DNA of 64,000 nucleotides from Acidimicrobiales bacterium (GTDB taxonomy: Bacteria; Actinomycetota; Acidimicrobiia; Acidimicrobiales; SZUA-35): assembly GCA_041394265.1 (NCBI GenBank), contig JAWKIO010000005.1:744001-808000 (forward strand). The letters run 5' to 3'. Position 1 is the first letter of the stretch. Each line of letters starts with the position of its first letter. Below, in pieces: positions 15,706 to 24,510 of this stretch. The translations under genes were made by a program, and so were the position numbers. Below the pieces are notes generated by a model, which was given only the letters and a program-made list of their open reading frames with translations, searched no databases and was not told the DNA's origin.

Positions 15706-15721
15706 GTTACCGGCCGGTATC
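15706..15721. promoter_or_regulatory. second palindromic operator (GTTACCGGCCGGTATC)
   Basis: A near-perfect palindrome with a perfect TACCGGCCGGTA core (15708-15719). It lies about 50 bp upstream of the first operator and shares its GTTACCGGC half. A doublet suggests cooperative binding by one repressor upstream of the dehydrogenase gene. Confidence 0.5.
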
Positions 15722-15772
15722 AGCATCGGCCGAACGGGGCGAAGGATGAGCAGGTGAGGGCTGCGAATGGGC

Positions 15773-16435
15773 TCAGGTCGTGGGCGGAAGAAGTTTGGCG
15801 ATGGCCGCCATGACGCGGGCGGCGTCGGCCGGATCGTCGTCGCCGCTCAATTCGATTGCCGGCCCGACCCGTAGCCGGACGGGGGGGCGAGGAATCCGCG
15901 GTTGCGGCATGCGACCCCGGGGCCACAGCACCTCGGTGCCCGAGAAGGCGACGGGAATGACGACAGCACCCGCTTCACGGGCGATGCGGGCAACGCCAGG
16001 TCGCGCGTGGCCGACGCCGTCGACCCACTGGTCGGGCGGCACGAGTCGCCCCTCGGGCATCATCGCCACGAGCTGACCACTTCGCAGGCTGGCGATCGCA
16101 TCGGCTTCGGCTTCCTCCCGATGGGCCTTGGAGGTAGGGATGCAACCGATGGCGTGGAGGAAGGCGGCACCGGGACCCTTCTCCATCAGGTCACCGCGGA
16201 GCATGATTCGGCACGACAGCCCGAACTTGTCGAAGATGGCCATGGTGGCGACCATGTCGAACAGGCTCCGATGGTTACCGGCAAACAGCATCGGCCGGTT
16301 CTCGACGAGGCCGAGCGTCTCGGGGAGGTCGAGCCGTGCCGCCGCCTTGGCAATCAGCGCCATCGCTTTCGCTCCGCGCATGAAGGCGTCGTGCTTGTCG
16401 ATGGGCCGGGTGAAGGCAGACGAAGGAATGGTCAT
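15773..16435 (-). CDS. PlsC-type 1-acylglycerol-3-phosphate acyltransferase
   Basis: A 220-residue lipid acyltransferase. It shows the catalytic NHRSLFD motif (NHx4D) near residue 52, a glycerophosphate-binding region, and the PEGRL block (PEGTR-like) near residue 128. It would transfer an acyl chain to a lysophosphatidate-like acceptor at the membrane. There is no long N-terminal membrane segment, so it is probably peripheral. The ATG at 16435 follows a TAGCCT box eight bases upstream. It is divergent from the carotenoid oxygenase gene, whose -10 box lies next to its own. The exact acceptor is unknown. Confidence 0.82.
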   Translation of the reverse strand: MTIPSSAFTRPIDKHDAFMRGAKAMALIAKAAARLDLPETLGLVENRPMLFAGNHRSLFDMVATMAIFDKFGLSCRIMLRGDLMEKGPGAAFLHAIGCIPTSKAHREEAEADAIASLRSGQLVAMMPEGRLVPPDQWVDGVGHARPGVARIAREAGAVVIPVAFSGTEVLWPRGRMPQPRIPRPPVRLRVGPAIELSGDDDPADAARVMAAIAKLLPPTT

Positions 16436-16443
16436 CGCACAGC

Positions 16444-16459
16444 AGGCTAGAGGTAGGGT
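16444..16459. promoter_or_regulatory. divergent -10 boxes for plsC-like and carotenoid oxygenase genes
   Basis: TAGCCT on the minus strand (16444-16449) is eight bases from the acyltransferase ATG. TAGGGT on the plus strand (16454-16459) is six bases from the oxygenase GTG. Both fit TANNNT with leaderless spacing, packed in 30 bp between two divergent genes. Confidence 0.45.
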
Positions 16460-16465
16460 CGCGCC

Positions 16466-17821
16466 GTGACTGTGACCGATGATGATCGTCCGCTCCCCTT
16501 TCACCTGCGGGGTAACTACGCCCCGGTCTTCGAGGAGGTGACCGAGACCGAGCTGACCGTCGAGGGGCAGCTGCCGGCCGAACTCACCGGGCTCTACGTC
16601 CGCAATGGCGCCAACCCGAAGACGGGCCGCTCACCCCACTGGTTCGCCGGTGACGGCATGTTGCACGGGGTGCGCATCGATGGCGGGAACGCCTCGTGGT
16701 ACCGCAATCGCTGGGTACGGACCAAGCACCTCGACGATCCGAAAGCCCGTCAGATCGGACCCGACGGCTCGGTCGACCGGACCATCGGTGTCAACAACAC
16801 CCACATCGTCCGTCACGCCGGCAAGATCCTGTCGCTGGTCGAGTCGAGCTTTCCCTGCGAGATGACCCCCGAGCTCGACACGGTCGGCGTCTACGACTTC
16901 GACGGTCGCCTCGACACGGCGATGACCGCCCACCCGAAGATCTGCGCACTCACGGGCGAGATGCACTTCTTCGGCTACGGCTTCTTCCCGCCCTACCTCA
17001 CCTACCACCGGGTGTCCGCCGACGGCGAGCTCGTGCAGTCCGAGGTCATCGACGTCGCCGGTCCGACCATGATCCACGACTTCTCGATCACCGAGCACCA
17101 CGTGCTGTTCATGGACCTGCCGGTCGTGTTCGACCTCGACCTGGCCATGAAGGGCGGCATGCCCTACCGATGGGACGACGACTACGCAGCGCGGGTCGGT
17201 GTGATGCCCCGAGGCGGTACGGGCAACGACGTTCGCTGGTTCGACGTCGACCCCTGCTACGTGTTCCACCCCATGAACAGCTTCGAGCAGTCGACGGCCG
17301 GCGGCGGAACGTCGATCGTGGTCGATACTGCCCGCTACCCCGACCTGTGGCGGGCCGACTCGGCCAAGTTCAACAACGATGCTGCGCTCCACCGCTGGAC
17401 GCTCGATCTCGACACCGGCTCGGTCGCCGAGGAACCCCTCGACGATCGTCTCATCGAGTTTCCCCGGGTGCACGACGACCTCGTCGGCCTGGTCAACCGC
17501 TACGGCTACGCGGTGGCGACCGAGCAGATCGGTGACTCGGCGCCGAAGAGCCAGCTGGTGAAGTACGACCTCGAGTCGGGTGCCAGCGAGGTCCACGATT
17601 TCGGCACCGACCGGATCACCGGCGAGGCGGTGTTCGTCCCGGCCGAGGCAGCCACGAGCGAAGACGAGGGATGGCTCATGTCGTTCGTCTACGACAAGCC
17701 GAGTGACACCAGTGCACTGGTGGTGCTCGACGCGACGAACGTCGCTGCCGAGCCCGTCGCGACGGTCCAGCTCCCCCGCCGGGTGCCCTTCGGCTTCCAC
17801 GGCTCCTGGTTCACCGACTGA
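16466..17821 (+). CDS. carotenoid oxygenase (RPE65/lignostilbene dioxygenase family)
   Basis: A 451-residue nonhaem iron enzyme that cleaves C=C bonds in carotenoids, retinoid precursors or stilbenes. The family's four iron-binding histidines are recognisable in MTAHPKI, MIHDFSITEHH, VFHPMNSF and the C-terminal PFGFHGSWF. The opening GNYAPV and VRNGANP (LYVRNGANPK) blocks are also typical. No signal peptide or membrane segment is seen. GTG 16466 is chosen because a TAGGGT box ends six bases before it. It stands alone between a divergent and a convergent gene, so the context does not give the substrate. Confidence 0.92.
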   Translation: MTVTDDDRPLPFHLRGNYAPVFEEVTETELTVEGQLPAELTGLYVRNGANPKTGRSPHWFAGDGMLHGVRIDGGNASWYRNRWVRTKHLDDPKARQIGPDGSVDRTIGVNNTHIVRHAGKILSLVESSFPCEMTPELDTVGVYDFDGRLDTAMTAHPKICALTGEMHFFGYGFFPPYLTYHRVSADGELVQSEVIDVAGPTMIHDFSITEHHVLFMDLPVVFDLDLAMKGGMPYRWDDDYAARVGVMPRGGTGNDVRWFDVDPCYVFHPMNSFEQSTAGGGTSIVVDTARYPDLWRADSAKFNNDAALHRWTLDLDTGSVAEEPLDDRLIEFPRVHDDLVGLVNRYGYAVATEQIGDSAPKSQLVKYDLESGASEVHDFGTDRITGEAVFVPAEAATSEDEGWLMSFVYDKPSDTSALVVLDATNVAAEPVATVQLPRRVPFGFHGSWFTD

Positions 17822-17840
17822 TCGTCGGCCTCGGTCAACG

Positions 17841-20300
17841 TCAGACGATGACGACCGTGAGGACCGCGGACGCCACCGAGACGTTGCCCGCCGCGTCGTA
17901 GGCCCGCACCACGAAGTCGTAGCTACCGGGCGCCAGCCCAGTGATGGTCCCGCTCACCGACACCACATCGAGGAGCACCGTGTCGGTGAGGGGATCGACG
18001 ATCTGATAGCCGGCGACGGCGACGTTGTCGGTGGAGGCCAGCCATTCCAGGTCGACCGAGTCGACGCCGATCGTGATCGCGGTCAGATCGCTCGGGGCCG
18101 TCGGTGCCTCGATGTCGGGCGCCGGCGTGTTCACCACGGTGACCGACCGATTGCCCGACTTCCACGACGTGTTGCCGGCGGCGTCGAACGCCTTCAGGTA
18201 GTAGCTGTAGGTGCCGTCGGTCAGCCCCGTGAGGGTCAGTGTCTCGCTCGGCGAGGTGGCGACCACCGCATTCGTAGCTGCGTCATAGAGCGTGTAGCCG
18301 GCGACGCCCACGTTGTCGGTCGACGGCGTCCAGTCGAGCTCGACGGTGTCATCGATGTTGGACACGACGTTGGGGGCACCCGGCACGGTGGGGCGCTGGG
18401 TGTCGGGCGGCGGGCCGGTGACCACGGTGACCGAACGGCTGCCGGAGCGCCACGAGATGTTGCCCGCTTCGTCGAACGCCTTCAGGTAGTAGCTGTAGGT
18501 ACCGTCGGCCAGACCGGTGAGCGTCAGCGATGCCGTTGCCGAGGTCGACACCACGGCGTTCGTTGCCGAGTCGTAGAGCGTGTAGCCGGCGACACCGATG
18601 TTGTCGGTTGACGGCGTCCAGTCCAACACCACCGTGCCGTTCACGTTCGACACGATGCTCGGCGACCCCGGGGTGGACGGGCGCTCGGTGTCGACGGGGA
18701 TGCCGGTGACCGTGAAGGTGGTGAAGCCCGATCGCCAGGAGATGTTTCCTGCTGCGTCGTAGGCCTTCACGTAGACGGTGTAGGTGCCCGGTGCCAGCTC
18801 GATGATGGTGCCCGATTCGGTGAGGGCATCGAGTAGCACGGCGTTCGTGGTCGAGTCGTAGATCCGGTAGCCCTCGACCCCGACCGCGTCGGTCGACGCT
18901 CCCCAGACCAGATCGACCGAGTCGACGCCGATGTTGGTCACCTGGGCTGCGCCCGGGGTGCTGGGCCGCACGAAGTCGAAGCTCGACGTGTCACACAGCC
19001 GGGTCATGGCGTACTGGGTGACGTTGTTGGTCGAGATCAGTGCGCCGCCCAGCCAGAGACAGCCATTGCCGTCATCCTGGATCGCCCAGAGGCCCGAGCC
19101 CGAGGAGTTGATGTCGGGCCGGAAGCTGATGATGTGCAGCCCGGTGGTGGCATCGAACGCCGACACCCACGAGTTGGGGCTCTGGGCGAACGGCACGGCG
19201 TTGGTCTCACCGACGGGCGGAGTGCCCGCCCACATGACGCCATCGGCGCTGGCGAGGATGGTGTCCTGGCGGCAGTGGCAGCCGGCGTACACCCGGTCGC
19301 CGACCAGCTCGAGCACCTGGTAGTCGCCCCGATACTTCGACAGGTGGAAGGTCTCGAGCGACAGGTCGGACTCGTTCAGCACCTGGAGGTAGTACTGACT
19401 GCCGGCAACGAACACCTTGCCGTTCACGGCGAGGACGTCGTAGGCGTACTGGTTGTAGATGCTCGTGGCATTGACCTGCAGCGGCTCGACGCCAACGGTG
19501 TTGGTGCCGTCCGACAACTCGAGGCTCACGAAGCCGCCGACGATGGGCGAACCGTTGGCCATCTTGATCGTGCCGACGGCGTACACCCGACCGGCCGACG
19601 GGGAGACGTCGATGCCCCACACCGAGCCGTTGCTGAGCACCGGACGCCACGACGGATCGTGGGCACCGGTGGTGAGGTCGAAGCGAGCGACGCGGTTGGC
19701 CACGTTGCCGCCGGCCGAGCTCGAGATCGAGGTGAAGCCCCCGGCCGCGTAGAGCTGGGTGCCATCGATGTCGAAGTCGCGGACAAGCTGGTAGCCACCG
19801 ACCCGCCCGCTCCAGCCGGTGTCGATCGCGCCGGTCGCCGGATCCAGGGCGATGAGGGCCCCGGTGCTGGTGCCGTTGACGGTGGTGAAGTCACCGCCGA
19901 CGAAGAGGCGGCTGCCGTCGGGTGACGCCTCGAGGGCATAGACGGCGCCGTCGAAGCTCGGGGTGAAGGTGGGGATCCACTCGCCGGTGGTGGCATCGAA
20001 TGCGGCAAGGCTCGACTGGGCGACGGTGGCCACGCCATCGGTGACATCGGTGAAGCGACCGCCCACGTAGAGCACGTTCCCGATGCGGGCCATGTCGAAG
20101 ATCGGCGCATCGATGTTGTCGGTCTCGGTGCCGGTCTGCAGACCGCTCACGCCCCAGGTGGTCGTTGGCAACGACGCCAGCTCGGCACCGACAGGTGCCA
20201 CCGACGAGCCGATGCCGAACACGACGCCGGCCAGCATGAGCAGGGCAACCGCAACGGCTCGGGTCGCCCGGAATCCATGGTTCGCCAGAGATGTGTTCAT
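17841..20300 (-). CDS. secreted beta-propeller / fibronectin type III repeat protein
   Basis: An 819-residue exported protein. Residues 1-40 form a signal peptide with a long hydrophobic core (VAVALLMLAGVVFGIGSSVA). Residues ~45-440 contain repeated VGGDF/YAAGGF-type units separated by FDxTTG stretches, as in beta-propeller proteins of the delta-60 or PQQ-like kind. Residues ~445-819 are four tandem fibronectin type III modules, each with a DLVWxASTDxxGVxGY start and a YDAAGN/FDEAGN near the end. No enzyme motif or cell-wall anchor is visible. It is probably an extracellular binding or adhesion protein. ATG 20300 is chosen because it starts the signal peptide. Confidence 0.8.
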   Translation of the reverse strand: MNTSLANHGFRATRAVAVALLMLAGVVFGIGSSVAPVGAELASLPTTTWGVSGLQTGTETDNIDAPIFDMARIGNVLYVGGRFTDVTDGVATVAQSSLAAFDATTGEWIPTFTPSFDGAVYALEASPDGSRLFVGGDFTTVNGTSTGALIALDPATGAIDTGWSGRVGGYQLVRDFDIDGTQLYAAGGFTSISSSAGGNVANRVARFDLTTGAHDPSWRPVLSNGSVWGIDVSPSAGRVYAVGTIKMANGSPIVGGFVSLELSDGTNTVGVEPLQVNATSIYNQYAYDVLAVNGKVFVAGSQYYLQVLNESDLSLETFHLSKYRGDYQVLELVGDRVYAGCHCRQDTILASADGVMWAGTPPVGETNAVPFAQSPNSWVSAFDATTGLHIISFRPDINSSGSGLWAIQDDGNGCLWLGGALISTNNVTQYAMTRLCDTSSFDFVRPSTPGAAQVTNIGVDSVDLVWGASTDAVGVEGYRIYDSTTNAVLLDALTESGTIIELAPGTYTVYVKAYDAAGNISWRSGFTTFTVTGIPVDTERPSTPGSPSIVSNVNGTVVLDWTPSTDNIGVAGYTLYDSATNAVVSTSATASLTLTGLADGTYSYYLKAFDEAGNISWRSGSRSVTVVTGPPPDTQRPTVPGAPNVVSNIDDTVELDWTPSTDNVGVAGYTLYDAATNAVVATSPSETLTLTGLTDGTYSYYLKAFDAAGNTSWKSGNRSVTVVNTPAPDIEAPTAPSDLTAITIGVDSVDLEWLASTDNVAVAGYQIVDPLTDTVLLDVVSVSGTITGLAPGSYDFVVRAYDAAGNVSVASAVLTVVIV
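17844..18975 (-). repeat. four tandem fibronectin III-coding repeats
   Basis: About 280-bp units encode modules that begin RPSTPG or variants. The two middle units are very similar (DWTPSTDNxGVAGYTLYD shared), which suggests fairly recent duplication. The first and fourth share NIGVDSVDL or TIGVDSVDL and are more diverged from the middle pair. Confidence 0.75.
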
Positions 20301-20399
20301 GCTCGCTCCGCCTCGCGCTGGACGCCCCGCCGTGGTGCGCCGTGTTCCAACGCCTGAGTGTACGGGTCGCGGACCCAGTTCTCGATGCAGCAAACCGCC

Positions 20400-23300
20400 T
20401 CAGGAGTTGGCCACGAGGTTCCCGAAGCGGTGCAGCGTGCGACTGACCGCCTGTTCCCGCAGGTAGTGGAGCAGCTCGACCCGACCGTTGCCGACCACCG
20501 GAGCATGGAGGACGTCCATGTCGACCGCAGCGGCAGCGGTCACGAGGTCGTGCTCCCTGCCACCGACAACCCGAAGACGCTCGCAGCCCAGCGCGCAGAA
20601 CCTCTGCACTGCCTCCTCGGCCGACTCCGTCGACGACAACGATTCCACGAGCGTCACCCCGCAGCGAGCCGCTGCCTCTCGGATCCGCTGCAGCTCGAAC
20701 GTGTCGGCGTCCTCGCCGATGCGCAGACCGACCGGACCCCGTGACCGGTAGCGGAAGACGTTCGACTCGCAGAACAGGCCGCTCGGGTCGTGCTCGCGGT
20801 CGAAGGTCTCGTGCCACCAGCGATCGTCGCTACGCCGGGCATCGTCCAACCACCGTTGGTTGCGAGGCCGCTCGTCGACCCATTGGCCGAACTGCATCAC
20901 ATAGTTGGGCCCTCCGGCCTTGGCGCCGGGGCCGATCGAGGAGCGCTTCCAGCCGCCGAAGGGTTGGCGGCGCACGATCGCTCCGGTGATGTGGCGATTC
21001 ACGTAGGCGTTGCCGATCTCGACGCGCTCGAGCCAGTGGTCCACCTCGCGCGGTTCGAGGGTGTGAATGCCACCGGTCAGACCGAAGTCGGTGGTGTTCT
21101 GCAACTCGATGGCCTCATCGAGTGTGTCGGCGGACATCAGCCCGAGGACAGGTCCGAAGCACTCGGTCTGGTGGAACCAGCTTCCCGGGCGCACACCGAT
21201 CCGGACACCCGGTGACCAGAGCGACCCCGACGCGTCGAGCTGTCGCGGTTCGACCAGCCACTCCTCACCGTCGTCGAGTTGCTCGAATGCCCGCAGCAAC
21301 TTGCCCTCGGCCGGCAGGATCAGGGGTCCGGTGGTGGTGGCGAGGTCTGTCGGCATGCCGACCTCGAGGCTCTGCACGGCGTCGATGAGCTGGCGCCGAA
21401 AGCGGGGGGACTCGTAGACCTCGCCAACGAGGATGCCGAGCGATGCTGCCGAACACTTCTGCCCGCTGTGGCCGAATGCCGAGCGGACAAGATCGGCGAC
21501 GGCGAGGTCGATGTCGGCATGCGGCGTGACGACGAGCGCGTTCTTCCCGGAGGTCTCGGCGAACAGGGAGATGTCGGGCTTCCACGAGCGGAAGAGCCGG
21601 GCTGTCTCCAACGATCCGGTCAGGATCACGCCGTCGGCCGAGATCACGAGCCGTCGACCGACCTCGTCGTCGGGGATACGGATGAAGGCCAGCGCATCCT
21701 TGGGCACGCCGGCAGCCCAACACGCCTCGGCCACGATCTCCGCAACGCGTGGTGTCTCAGGGGCGGGCTTGAACGCCACCGTGTTGCCGGCGGCGAGCGC
21801 GGCCAACACACCGCCAGCGGGGATCGCCATCGGGAAGTTCCACGGCGGGACCACCGCGATGACGCCCATCGGCTCGAAGCACAGCGCACCATCATCGGTC
21901 CACTGGTCGGAGGCGAGGTCGAGACAGGCGTCGCCGTACCACCGGGCGAAGTCGATCCCCTCGGAGATCTCGGGGTCGGCTTCGGCAATGGTCTTGCGGC
22001 CCTCGTGGACCATGGCACCGAGGAGCTCGGCTCGCCGCTTCGACAGTTCGTCGGCGATTCGATAGAGCGTGGCCCGCCGGTGCGCCGGTTCGATCGCCGC
22101 CCATGCGGGCTGGCCCGCCCGCAGTCGTTCGAGCACCTCGTCGACCCCGGCGATGGTCGTGGTGATCGGGGTTTGGACGGGAATGAACGGAGCGGCAACG
22201 GCGGCCGCCGCCCAGGCCCGGTTGGCTGGCAGCGCCGGGTCGGTGTCGGGTTCGTTCTCGAAGCCACGATCGGCGGGCCACGGGGCCGGCGGGAGTAGAC
22301 GATCCTGCTGACGCCGTGGTCCGAGCTCGATGTCCCACCGACGAGCCACCGCTTCGCGAAAGCCCTGTGCGGACCGGGCGAACTCGACGGTGCCGGGCGC
22401 CAGCGTGCCGAGCACCCGCAGGAAGTTGTCGGGGGCGGCGTTCTCTTCGAGTCGCCGGAAGAGGTAGCTGATCGCCACGTCGAAGTCCGCAGGCGCAACG
22501 GCCGGGGTGTAGAGCAGCAGACCGGCTGCGTCATCGCGGACGACCCGAGCCTGCGCTGGGGCCATGCCCTGCAGCATTTCGAACTCGACGCGCTCGGCGA
22601 CGCCACGACGCGTGCTCACCAACCGAGCCCAGGCGACATCGAACAGGTTGTGGCTGGCAACGCCGATGCGGACCGAGCCGAGGTGTTCGGGTCGCAGCAC
22701 CCAGTCGAGGCAGCGCTTGTAGTTGGCGTCGGTGTCGGCCTTGATGTCGTACGGCGTCTGCTCCCACCCGTGCATTGCGGCGTCGACCTTCTCCATCGCC
22801 AGGTTGGCGCCCTTGACGAGTCGGATCTTGATGCTCGCTCCGCCGTTGGCAGCGCGCCGATCCGACCAGGCGACGAGATGCTGCAGGGCACCCAAGGCAT
22901 CGGGTAGGTAGGCCTGCAACACAATGCCGGCATCGAGTGCTTGGAACTCGGGCTCGTCGAGCAGCCTCGTGAACACGTCGATCGTCAGCTCGAGGTCGTG
23001 GTACTCCTCCATGTCGAGGTTCACGAAGGTCACCGGGTCCGACGCTGCCGCCCGGCGGAACAGTTCTCGCAGACGATCCGCGACACGTTCCACACCCTCG
23101 TCGTACGCCCAGGGGTTGAGCTGCGACGCGACGGCGGAGACCTTCACCGAGACGTAGTCGACGTCGGGTTGGTCGAGCAGTGCCTTGGTTCGCTCGAGTC
23201 GGCGATCCGCTTCCGCCTCGCCCAGCACGGCTTCGCCGAGCAGGTTCACGTTCAGCGCGTAGCCCGCTGCCTGGCGTTCGGCGAGATGCGCTGCCAGGCG

Positions 23301-23708
23301 TTCCGGCCGGGCGTCGGCCACGAGGTGACCGACGATCATTCGCATGCGTCGGCGAGCGAGCGGCATCACGATCGCCGGCAGGCGCGGCGCCAACCTCGCA
23401 CCGGCCTGGAGCAGCAGACGGTCGACCCGCGACAGAAAGGCGGGAAGCTCCCCTTCGGCGACGAGCGATGCGAGCTGGTCGGCGGCCGCCCGGTCGTCGT
23501 CGGGTCGAGCGACACGATCGACAAAGGCCATCGTGAAGGCCACGCCGTTGGGGTCCTCGATCAGTTCGTGGAGTTGGCCCGACGTGGCGCGGTCGTTGGC
23601 CGTCTCGATCTCGCGGGCCCGCCGCAACCAGGTCTCGACCAGTGCGACGGCATCGTCGGTCAGTTCGTCGGCATCATTGCGCTGCAGGGTCATGGTCATG
23701 TCCCCCAT
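20400..23708 (-). CDS. putA: bifunctional proline dehydrogenase / P5C dehydrogenase
   Basis: A ~1102-residue PutA-type fusion that oxidises proline to glutamate. The N-terminal half is the FAD proline dehydrogenase barrel (SVKVSAVAS, IRLVKGANLAMEK, NPVRVGVASHN-like block). The second half is an aldehyde dehydrogenase with the FETSGKN-like glutamate block, the GQKCSA nucleophile cysteine, and ECFGPVLGLM. There is no N-terminal DNA-binding domain, so it is not a self-repressing PutA. A C-terminal ~130-residue tail follows the ALDH fold. Starts at 23708 and 23699 are both possible. A PAS/AraC regulator is divergent 45 bp away and is the likely controller. Confidence 0.93.
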   Translation of the reverse strand: MGDMTMTLQRNDADELTDDAVALVETWLRRAREIETANDRATSGQLHELIEDPNGVAFTMAFVDRVARPDDDRAAADQLASLVAEGELPAFLSRVDRLLLQAGARLAPRLPAIVMPLARRRMRMIVGHLVADARPERLAAHLAERQAAGYALNVNLLGEAVLGEAEADRRLERTKALLDQPDVDYVSVKVSAVASQLNPWAYDEGVERVADRLRELFRRAAASDPVTFVNLDMEEYHDLELTIDVFTRLLDEPEFQALDAGIVLQAYLPDALGALQHLVAWSDRRAANGGASIKIRLVKGANLAMEKVDAAMHGWEQTPYDIKADTDANYKRCLDWVLRPEHLGSVRIGVASHNLFDVAWARLVSTRRGVAERVEFEMLQGMAPAQARVVRDDAAGLLLYTPAVAPADFDVAISYLFRRLEENAAPDNFLRVLGTLAPGTVEFARSAQGFREAVARRWDIELGPRRQQDRLLPPAPWPADRGFENEPDTDPALPANRAWAAAAVAAPFIPVQTPITTTIAGVDEVLERLRAGQPAWAAIEPAHRRATLYRIADELSKRRAELLGAMVHEGRKTIAEADPEISEGIDFARWYGDACLDLASDQWTDDGALCFEPMGVIAVVPPWNFPMAIPAGGVLAALAAGNTVAFKPAPETPRVAEIVAEACWAAGVPKDALAFIRIPDDEVGRRLVISADGVILTGSLETARLFRSWKPDISLFAETSGKNALVVTPHADIDLAVADLVRSAFGHSGQKCSAASLGILVGEVYESPRFRRQLIDAVQSLEVGMPTDLATTTGPLILPAEGKLLRAFEQLDDGEEWLVEPRQLDASGSLWSPGVRIGVRPGSWFHQTECFGPVLGLMSADTLDEAIELQNTTDFGLTGGIHTLEPREVDHWLERVEIGNAYVNRHITGAIVRRQPFGGWKRSSIGPGAKAGGPNYVMQFGQWVDERPRNQRWLDDARRSDDRWWHETFDREHDPSGLFCESNVFRYRSRGPVGLRIGEDADTFELQRIREAAARCGVTLVESLSSTESAEEAVQRFCALGCERLRVVGGREHDLVTAAAAVDMDVLHAPVVGNGRVELLHYLREQAVSRTLHRFGNLVANS

Positions 23709-23737
23709 CGTCGATCTTGGCGCTCCTGCGAGTCTTG

Positions 23738-23743
23738 TACGAT
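23738..23743 (+). promoter_or_regulatory. -10 box (TACGAT) of the PAS/AraC regulator gene
   Basis: TACGAT ends ten bases before ATG 23754. TTGGCG at 23717-23722 is a fair -35 partner with a 15-base spacer. The 45-bp gap to putA means the regulator could affect both promoters at once. Confidence 0.4.
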
Positions 23744-23753
23744 TCCGGCACCG

Positions 23754-24503
23754 ATGCCTGATCGAACCGACAATGCCAACGGTCCCGACGCCTCCTTGCT
23801 CGGGCGCGGTGCGCTCGAGCCGGCGATGCTCGCCCTGCTCGACGAGCTGGTGAACGTGATGTTCTGTGCCAAGAGCACCGACGGTCGCTACATCGCCGTC
23901 AATCCAGCCTTCGTTCACCGCTCGGGCAAGGTGTCGCGGCGAGACGTGATCGGTCGCCGCGCCGCCGATCTGTTTCCGCCGCTTCTGGCTGAGCGGTACG
24001 AGGAACAGGACCAGCACATCTTCGCCACCGGGGCGCCACTGCGCGACGAGCTCGAGCTGATCCGACGACCTGATGGCAGCCACGGCTGGTACCTCACGAC
24101 CAAGCTCGCGATCGTCGACGACGGCGAGGTGGCGGGACTCGTGTCGATCAGCCGCGATCTGCAGGCACCCGACGACAGCGAGCTCGTGACGTTGAGTCGA
24201 GTCGTCGACCTGGTTCGCGATCGGCTGGCCGACTCGCTGCGAGTCGGTGATCTCGCAGCAGCCGCCGAGTGCTCCGAGACCCAGCTCGAACGGCGGATGA
24301 AACGGGTCTTCGGACTCACCGCAACCCAGTATTTGCTGAAGGTGCGAGTCGACCGAGCCCGTGAGCTCCTCCTGACCACCGACACACCACTGGCCACGAT
24401 CGCCAACGACGTCGGGTTCTACGATCAGGCCAGCTTCACCCGACGATTCGCCCGACTCACCGGCCAGACCCCGGCGCAGTTCCGGAACAACCGCACCAGC
24501 TGA
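23754..24503 (+). CDS. PAS-domain AraC-family transcriptional regulator
   Basis: A 249-residue regulator. Residues ~25-140 form a PAS sensor (DGRYIAVNPAFVHRSG, DVIGRRAADLFP, then WYLTTKLAIVDDGEVAGLV). Residues ~150-249 form a double helix-turn-helix of the AraC type, ending with IANDVGFYDQASFTRRFAR and GQTPAQFRNN. PAS-AraC proteins couple a small ligand to gene control. Its divergent position to putA suggests it senses proline or a breakdown product and activates putA; that link is inference from position only. Confidence 0.85.
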   Translation: MPDRTDNANGPDASLLGRGALEPAMLALLDELVNVMFCAKSTDGRYIAVNPAFVHRSGKVSRRDVIGRRAADLFPPLLAERYEEQDQHIFATGAPLRDELELIRRPDGSHGWYLTTKLAIVDDGEVAGLVSISRDLQAPDDSELVTLSRVVDLVRDRLADSLRVGDLAAAAECSETQLERRMKRVFGLTATQYLLKVRVDRARELLLTTDTPLATIANDVGFYDQASFTRRFARLTGQTPAQFRNNRTS

Positions 24504-24510
24504 ACCGCCG

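Noticed and set aside
17844..18975. Regular repeats that might be a CRISPR array
   Set aside because: The ~280-bp period and intact reading frame show fibronectin III domain repeats, not short repeats with spacers.
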